Part shown: positions 7,024 through 9,719 of the stretch, piece after piece
Layout: the number at the start of each line of letters is the position of its first letter
Numbering within the stretch: position 1 is the stretch's first letter
Source of the DNA: CAVSWN01 sp046728115
GTDB lineage: Bacteria > Acidobacteriota > Vicinamibacteria > Vicinamibacterales > CAVVIG01
Length of the DNA: 9,719 nucleotides
NCBI GenBank assembly: GCA_046728115.1
Contig: JBKPDW010000019.1
Span: 1 to 9,719, forward strand
Direction of reading: 5' to 3'
Notes under the pieces: generated by a model
What the model was told of the DNA's origin: nothing
What the model saw: the letters and a program-made list of their open reading frames with translations, nothing else
Database searches by the model: none
Program-made: the position numbers and the translations under genes

Positions 7024-8349
7024 ATGCCACGAGCCCTGCTCCTCGCGACGACGACGGGGTACCAGACGCGTACCTTCGGCGAGGCCGCGGAACGCCTCGG
7101 CGTCGATCTCGTGTTCGCAACCGATCGCTGTCATCAAATCGAGGATCCATGGCGCGATGGGGCCATCCCGATCCGGTTCTACGACGAAGATGGGTCGGTT
7201 GCCGCCATTCTCGACGCATCACGCGAACATCCCATCAACGGCATCCTCGCGGTAGGGGATCGACCGACAGTGATTGCCGCTCGCGTGGCCGCGGAGCTCG
7301 GTCTGCCGTGGCATTCACCGGAAGGAGCCGCAGTCGCACGCAACAAGCTGCGCACACGCGAACGCCTTCGCGAGGCGGGCATGCCCGTGCCGTGGTTCGT
7401 GCCATTTGCCATCGACGATCCGCCGGCCATCGAGGAGACGTCATCAGCCATCCGCTATCACCCATTATCGAACGGACCATTGTCGTATCCGTGCGTGGTG
7501 AAACCGGTGTCGCTGTCTGGTAGCCGCGGCGTGATGCGGGTGGACGATCCCGCGTCACTCCAGGCCGCCATTGAACGTTTGCGCGCGCTTCTCCGCTCGC
7601 CCGACCTCCGTGCCGAGCGCGACCCGGCGCATATGACGGCGATGGTCGAAGGCTTCATTCCCGGACATGAATTTGCCGTCGACGCGCTGATGCATCACGG
7701 CAAACTGCACCTGCTCGCGATCTTCGATAAACCCGATCCCCTGGATGGCCCGTTCTTCGAGGAAACGATTTACGTGACACCGCCTCCGATCGACGAGGCC
7801 CGGCAGGCGGCGATCGTCGACGCGATCGCGCGCGCGAGCGCGGCGATAGGCCTGTCACATGGTCCCATCCACGCCGAGTGTCGCGTGCAGCTTTCGTCGA
7901 CCGCGAAGCCGGCGCAGGTGTTCGTCCTTGAAGTGGCGGCGCGTCCGATTGGCGGCCTGTGTGCGCGCGCGCTCCGCTTCGAGAAAGGCCGCCGGCGTTT
8001 CCTGCTGCTCGAGGAGTTGCTGCTGCGGCACGCGCTCGGCGAGGATCCGGAAGGATGGCAGCGCGAGGCCAGCGCGTCGGGTGTGATGATGATTCCGATT
8101 CCACGGCGTGGTGTGTTTCGCAGGGTACACGGTGTAGACGAGGCCCGCGAGGTCGAGCACGTCGACGAAGTCCGCATCACCGCGAAGACCGATCAGCAGC
8201 TCATCCCGCTGCCCGAAGGCGCGAGCTATCTGGGCTTTATCTTCGTCCGCGCAGAACGCCCGAAAGATGTCGAGCGGGCGTTGCGCAGGGCGCACGCGAA
8301 GCTCACGTTCCAGATCGACTCAGAATTCGCCGTGCGGCCGCTCGCGTAG
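7024..8349 (+). CDS. ATP-grasp domain ligase of unknown substrate
   Basis: A 441-residue ATP-grasp enzyme. Such proteins activate a carboxylate as an acyl-phosphate and join it to an amine, thiol or other nucleophile. Residues 1-95 form the N-terminal Rossmann-like subdomain. YPCVVKPVSLSGSRGV holds the nucleotide-binding lysine K160 and a glycine-rich loop. MVEGFIPGHEFAVDAL (E209, E216) contains the adenine and Mg2+ side. HAECRV (E285) and VLEVAARPIGGLC (E303, R307) are the metal-binding strands; the asparagine of the canonical E-x-N is not conserved here. About 100 C-terminal residues follow, resembling the C-terminal subdomain of carboxylase-like and L-amino-acid-ligase-like members. AGGA at 7007-7010 is a weak, rather distant ribosome-binding site. 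It sits between mmsA (16 bases) and the YggX-like gene (19 bases). Its partnership with the radical SAM selenoprotein is inferred from position only. Confidence 0.85.
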   Translation: MPRALLLATTTGYQTRTFGEAAERLGVDLVFATDRCHQIEDPWRDGAIPIRFYDEDGSVAAILDASREHPINGILAVGDRPTVIAARVAAELGLPWHSPEGAAVARNKLRTRERLREAGMPVPWFVPFAIDDPPAIEETSSAIRYHPLSNGPLSYPCVVKPVSLSGSRGVMRVDDPASLQAAIERLRALLRSPDLRAERDPAHMTAMVEGFIPGHEFAVDALMHHGKLHLLAIFDKPDPLDGPFFEETIYVTPPPIDEARQAAIVDAIARASAAIGLSHGPIHAECRVQLSSTAKPAQVFVLEVAARPIGGLCARALRFEKGRRRFLLLEELLLRHALGEDPEGWQREASASGVMMIPIPRRGVFRRVHGVDEAREVEHVDEVRITAKTDQQLIPLPEGASYLGFIFVRAERPKDVERALRRAHAKLTFQIDSEFAVRPLA

Positions 8350-8355
8350 ATGCGG

Positions 8356-8361
8356 TACAAT
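8356..8361 (+). promoter_or_regulatory. Candidate -10 box (TACAAT) for a leaderless internal promoter
   Basis: TACAAT ends 7 bases before the ATG at 8369, exactly where a -10 box would sit for a transcript starting at the A of the start codon. No Shine-Dalgarno sequence precedes this ATG, which fits leaderless translation. No good -35 is visible. It may give the yggX pair its own transcription in addition to readthrough from the operon. Confidence 0.4.
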
Positions 8362-8368
8362 TCTTCAC

Positions 8369-8695
8369 ATGGCTGATACCTGCGGACATCAGGCGCCACC
8401 GGTACCTGCCGGCAACAAGACCGGCCGCACGGTGTTCTGTGTGAAGTTCCAGAAGGAACTGCCGGGCCTCGACGCTCCACCGTGGCCGGGCGAGCTCGGT
8501 CAGCGTGTGTACGAGCATATCTCGGCACAGGCATGGAAGCTCTGGGAGGATCGCATGAAGATGATTCTCAACGAGTACCGCCTGATGCCGTGGCAGAAGG
8601 AAGCGCAGGATCTCGTCGCCAAGCACATGGAAGATTTTTTCTTCGGCGAAGGCGCGGCGTTACCTCCCGGTTACATCCCGCCACAGGCCAAATAG
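8369..8695 (+). CDS. yggX: YggX-like Fe(II)-trafficking / oxidative damage protection protein
   Basis: A 108-residue protein of the YggX family, small cytoplasmic proteins linked to Fe(II) trafficking and to protection of Fe-S clusters from oxidative damage. The conserved core begins TVFCVKFQKELPGL, with the family cysteine at C24, then PWPGELGQRVYEHISAQAW, MKMILNEYRL, and ends near the acidic and aromatic EDFFFGEG and a GYIPP tail. E. coli YggX has 91 residues; here an 18-residue N-terminal extension adds a second cysteine (C5). ATG 8369 is chosen because it follows a TACAAT box and lies just beyond the upstream stop; the open frame extends further upstream only inside the ATP-grasp gene. 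The stop TAG is immediately followed by the ATG of the next gene (TAGATG), implying translational coupling. An iron-protection protein is a reasonable neighbour for a radical SAM enzyme, but this is inference. Confidence 0.9.
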   Translation: MADTCGHQAPPVPAGNKTGRTVFCVKFQKELPGLDAPPWPGELGQRVYEHISAQAWKLWEDRMKMILNEYRLMPWQKEAQDLVAKHMEDFFFGEGAALPPGYIPPQAK

Positions 8696-8914
8696 ATGTC
8701 GATGGAGGACGCGGAAGACCGTCATCGTGCCTGCTGGTACAGCCGCCGGACTCCTGACATCCCGCAAGATCTCGGCTTCCACACCATCGAGGATGGCCAG
8801 CTGCTTTTCTGCGCCCATCCAATGTGGTTTCCCATCGTCGGATACCAGTTCGACGTGCGCAATTGCGCCAGCTGTGACTATTTCAAACCGAGGCGTGTCA
8901 TCCGCACGGCTTAG
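8696..8914 (+). CDS. Small four-cysteine hypothetical protein
   Basis: A 72-residue soluble protein with no family that I recognise. It starts at the ATG touching the yggX stop; a second ATG two codons later (8702) is possible. Cysteines are C13, C39, C57 and C60, the last pair as CASC in RNCASCDYFKPRR, with histidines H29 and H41 nearby. This layout could bind zinc or an Fe-S cluster. The aromatic-rich stretch CAHPMWFPIVGYQF suggests a compact folded core. Tight coupling to yggX and the cysteine pattern support a real gene with a metal or redox role, which is inference. A 105-residue minus-strand frame across the same bases is the alternative, but it lacks a start signal and would run against every neighbour. 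Confidence 0.65.
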   Translation: MSMEDAEDRHRACWYSRRTPDIPQDLGFHTIEDGQLLFCAHPMWFPIVGYQFDVRNCASCDYFKPRRVIRTA

Positions 8915-9023
8915 TGTATGTTCCGCAGTCATTCGATACTTTTTGCCAGCCCTTCTGTAGCAAACCGCTGCAACCAAGCCTCGATCAGGGAAAGGTGTTC
9001 GCCACGCTGACTCTGTAGAACCA

Positions 9024-9047
9024 CTTGTAATTGCAATAACTTACAAG
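9024..9047. promoter_or_regulatory. AT-rich inverted repeat (operator or weak terminator)
   Basis: CTTGTAA (9024-9030) is perfectly mirrored by TTACAAG (9041-9047) across a 10-base centre that itself contains TTGCAA. CCTTTTT follows at once, so it could be a weak intrinsic terminator for the upstream operon, but the stem has only two G-C pairs. The 24-base dyad also has the size of a repressor operator. Function is undecided. Confidence 0.4.
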
Positions 9048-9077
9048 CCTTTTTGGATCGCCGATCAGCTGCGTTCG

Positions 9078-9093
9078 TGGCACAGACTTTGAT
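9078..9093 (+). promoter_or_regulatory. Sigma-54-like -24/-12 site upstream of the KGG gene
   Basis: TGGCACAGACTTTGAT fits the sigma-54 pattern TGGCACG-N4-TTGCW except G-to-A at the seventh position and A in place of C at -12. GG and GA are separated by the required 10 bases. Transcription would start near 9105, about 45 bases before the KGG start codon. The GC-to-GA change weakens the match. Confidence 0.3.
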
Positions 9094-9149
9094 AACCGTA
9101 GTGGTCTCGAATTCGCTTGCCGACTTCAAAAAACGGGAGGCCGAGAGAG

Positions 9150-9410
9150 ATGACTGAAGAAAGAAAAGAGCGTCGGGGATTCGCATCGATGTCGCCTGAG
9201 AAGCAGCGTGAGATCGCCAGCAAGGGCGGCCGCGCGGCGCACGAGAAGGGTACCGCTCACGAGTGGACCGCAGACGAGGCCCGAAACGCCGGTAGAAAGG
9301 GCGGGCAGGTAAGTCGTGGCGGACGCGGTCGGCTGGTCGAACCTGGGACACCGCCGTCGGTGATCGAGAATCCGACCGACAACGGTTCGATGCCCGACCG
9401 CATCGAGTAG
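9150..9410 (+). CDS. KGG-repeat (YciG/con-10-like) stress protein
   Basis: An 86-residue, highly charged, glycine-rich protein with two KGG motifs: MSPEKQREIASKGGRAAHEK (KGG 25-27) and DEARNAGRKGGQVSRGG (KGG 50-52). The family includes bacterial YciG-type general-stress proteins and fungal conidiation protein Con-10; the molecular role is poorly known and the protein is probably largely disordered. The ATG at 9150 is chosen because GGGAGG (9135-9140) lies 9 bases upstream; an in-frame TTG at 9117 has no such site. The proline- and asparagine-containing tail (59-86) is not part of the motif. It stands apart from the upstream operon behind a 235-base gap with a possible sigma-54 site, suggesting separate, stress-linked control. 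A 171-residue and a 170-residue minus-strand frame across it are shadows. Confidence 0.85.
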   Translation: MTEERKERRGFASMSPEKQREIASKGGRAAHEKGTAHEWTADEARNAGRKGGQVSRGGRGRLVEPGTPPSVIENPTDNGSMPDRIE

Positions 9411-9459
9411 GTGAGCTCGACCCGACTCGCCGGAGCGACGACATTGGAGGCGACCAACA

Positions 9460-9719
9460 ATGGGAAGATGCCTAGCGGTGGCTTGGGCATTCGCGTTCGC
9501 CGTGTCGGCGACCGCGAATGCGCAGTCCGGTCCTTCAGGGACATCCACGGGGCAGAATACAGGTACCACGCAACAACCATCGTCCGCGACAGCCACGATG
9601 GACCTCCGACCGGCCACGACCACGTTCTTCGGCGACACTGGGTTGTGGTTTGTACCGACCGGCGAGGTGTTGCCGGCCGGAAAGGTGTCGGGTAGCGTCT
9701 ACCGGCGCGGCACGAACTG
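9460..9719 (+). CDS. Secreted, probable OmpA-family outer-membrane protein (N-terminus, partial)
   Basis: An open frame starts at ATG 9460, 9 bases after GGAGG (9446-9450), and runs off the right edge after 86 residues. Residues 1-21 are a clear signal peptide: GR, hydrophobic CLAVAWAFAFAVS, then ATANA before Q22, a signal peptidase I site. Residues 22 to about 48 form a Ser/Thr/Gly/Gln-rich linker. The following TFFGDTGLWFVPTGEVLPAG strand resembles the opening of the beta-barrel region of Acidobacteriota OmpA-family proteins, which is from memory. The C-terminal OmpA peptidoglycan-binding domain would be beyond the window, so the call rests on the N-terminus alone. A 94-residue frame overlapping it in another register has no signal peptide and is a shadow. 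Confidence 0.7.
   Translation, partial: MGRCLAVAWAFAFAVSATANAQSGPSGTSTGQNTGTTQQPSSATATMDLRPATTTFFGDTGLWFVPTGEVLPAGKVSGSVYRRGTN

Larger units (their letters stand above)
8915..9149. other. Intergenic region with AT-rich dyad and promoter-like site
   Basis: This 235-base stretch between the small Cys protein and the KGG gene is more AT-rich than its surroundings. It holds the inverted repeat at 9024-9047 and the sigma-54-like site at 9078-9093 described separately. No tRNA, small ORF with a good start, or clear intrinsic terminator of the upstream operon was seen. Confidence 0.5.

Noticed and set aside
6051..7255. Long frames on both strands over mmsA (6051-7025 minus, 6353-7255 plus)
   Set aside because: The MmsA reading has the catalytic Cys and family motifs throughout. 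The others are compositional shadows.
8350..8700. A RiPP precursor peptide for the radical SAM enzyme
   Set aside because: The only small downstream genes are a clear YggX homologue and a compact Cys protein with no leader-core layout, and no peptidase or exporter is near.
8660..8977. A 105-residue minus-strand frame opposite the small Cys protein
   Set aside because: It looks moderately protein-like but has no start signal, overlaps the end of yggX, and runs against the operon. The plus-strand frame has the coupled start and cysteine motif.
8929..9444. A 171-residue minus-strand frame whose last 40 residues look protein-like
   Set aside because: Most of it is antisense to the KGG gene and arginine/serine-rich. 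The plausible tail (8929-9055) is too short to identify and has no start of its own, so a decayed gene remnant cannot be shown.

Overview
The window is GC-rich chromosomal DNA with long arrays of PD40/TolB-like propeller repeats, a stand-alone LigD-type phosphoesterase, a KGG stress protein and an OmpA-family-like secreted N-terminus. Together these suggest an Acidobacteriota genome, perhaps of the Vicinamibacteria type. That placement is inferred from protein flavour only. No rRNA, tRNA, CRISPR array, transposase or phage gene was seen.

Left third, minus strand (1-3970). Reading from right to left there is a POT-family peptide transporter (3970-2447), a stand-alone LigD 3'-phosphoesterase (2361-1585), and the N-terminal 508 residues of an exported PD40-propeller protein, probably an amidohydrolase, that runs off the left edge. 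The end of the phosphoesterase gene and the start of the PD40 gene both lie inside a MITE-like inverted repeat (about 1493-1641).

Middle, plus strand (3966-8914). A tightly packed run of five genes begins back to back with the transporter: a B12-binding-like radical SAM protein, a CoA-acylating (methyl)malonate-semialdehyde dehydrogenase (mmsA), an ATP-grasp ligase of unknown substrate, a YggX-like Fe(II)-trafficking protein, and a 72-residue cysteine-containing protein. The radical SAM gene is the main discovery. Its apparent stop, TGA at 5420-5422, is almost certainly a selenocysteine codon. Readthrough gives the tail WYC-U-AEP, the signature of the CUAEP-tail radical SAM selenoproteins, followed by eight more residues and a TGA at 5456-5458. 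A 7-bp stem with an AGGUG apical loop (5435-5453) sits where a bacterial SECIS should be. With this correction the gap to mmsA shrinks from 49 to 13 bases, as expected in an operon.

Right end, plus strand (8915-9719). A 235-base gap carries an AT-rich dyad and a sigma-54-like site. It is followed by a KGG-repeat stress protein and the first 86 residues of a secreted, probably outer-membrane protein that continues past the right edge.

How the genes may work together: the radical SAM selenoprotein and the ATP-grasp enzyme are plausible partners in building or modifying a small molecule or peptide, but the product cannot be read from this window. YggX and the small Cys protein suggest iron or redox homeostasis in the same transcript. 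The selenocysteine machinery (selA, selB, selC, selD) must be encoded elsewhere in the genome.
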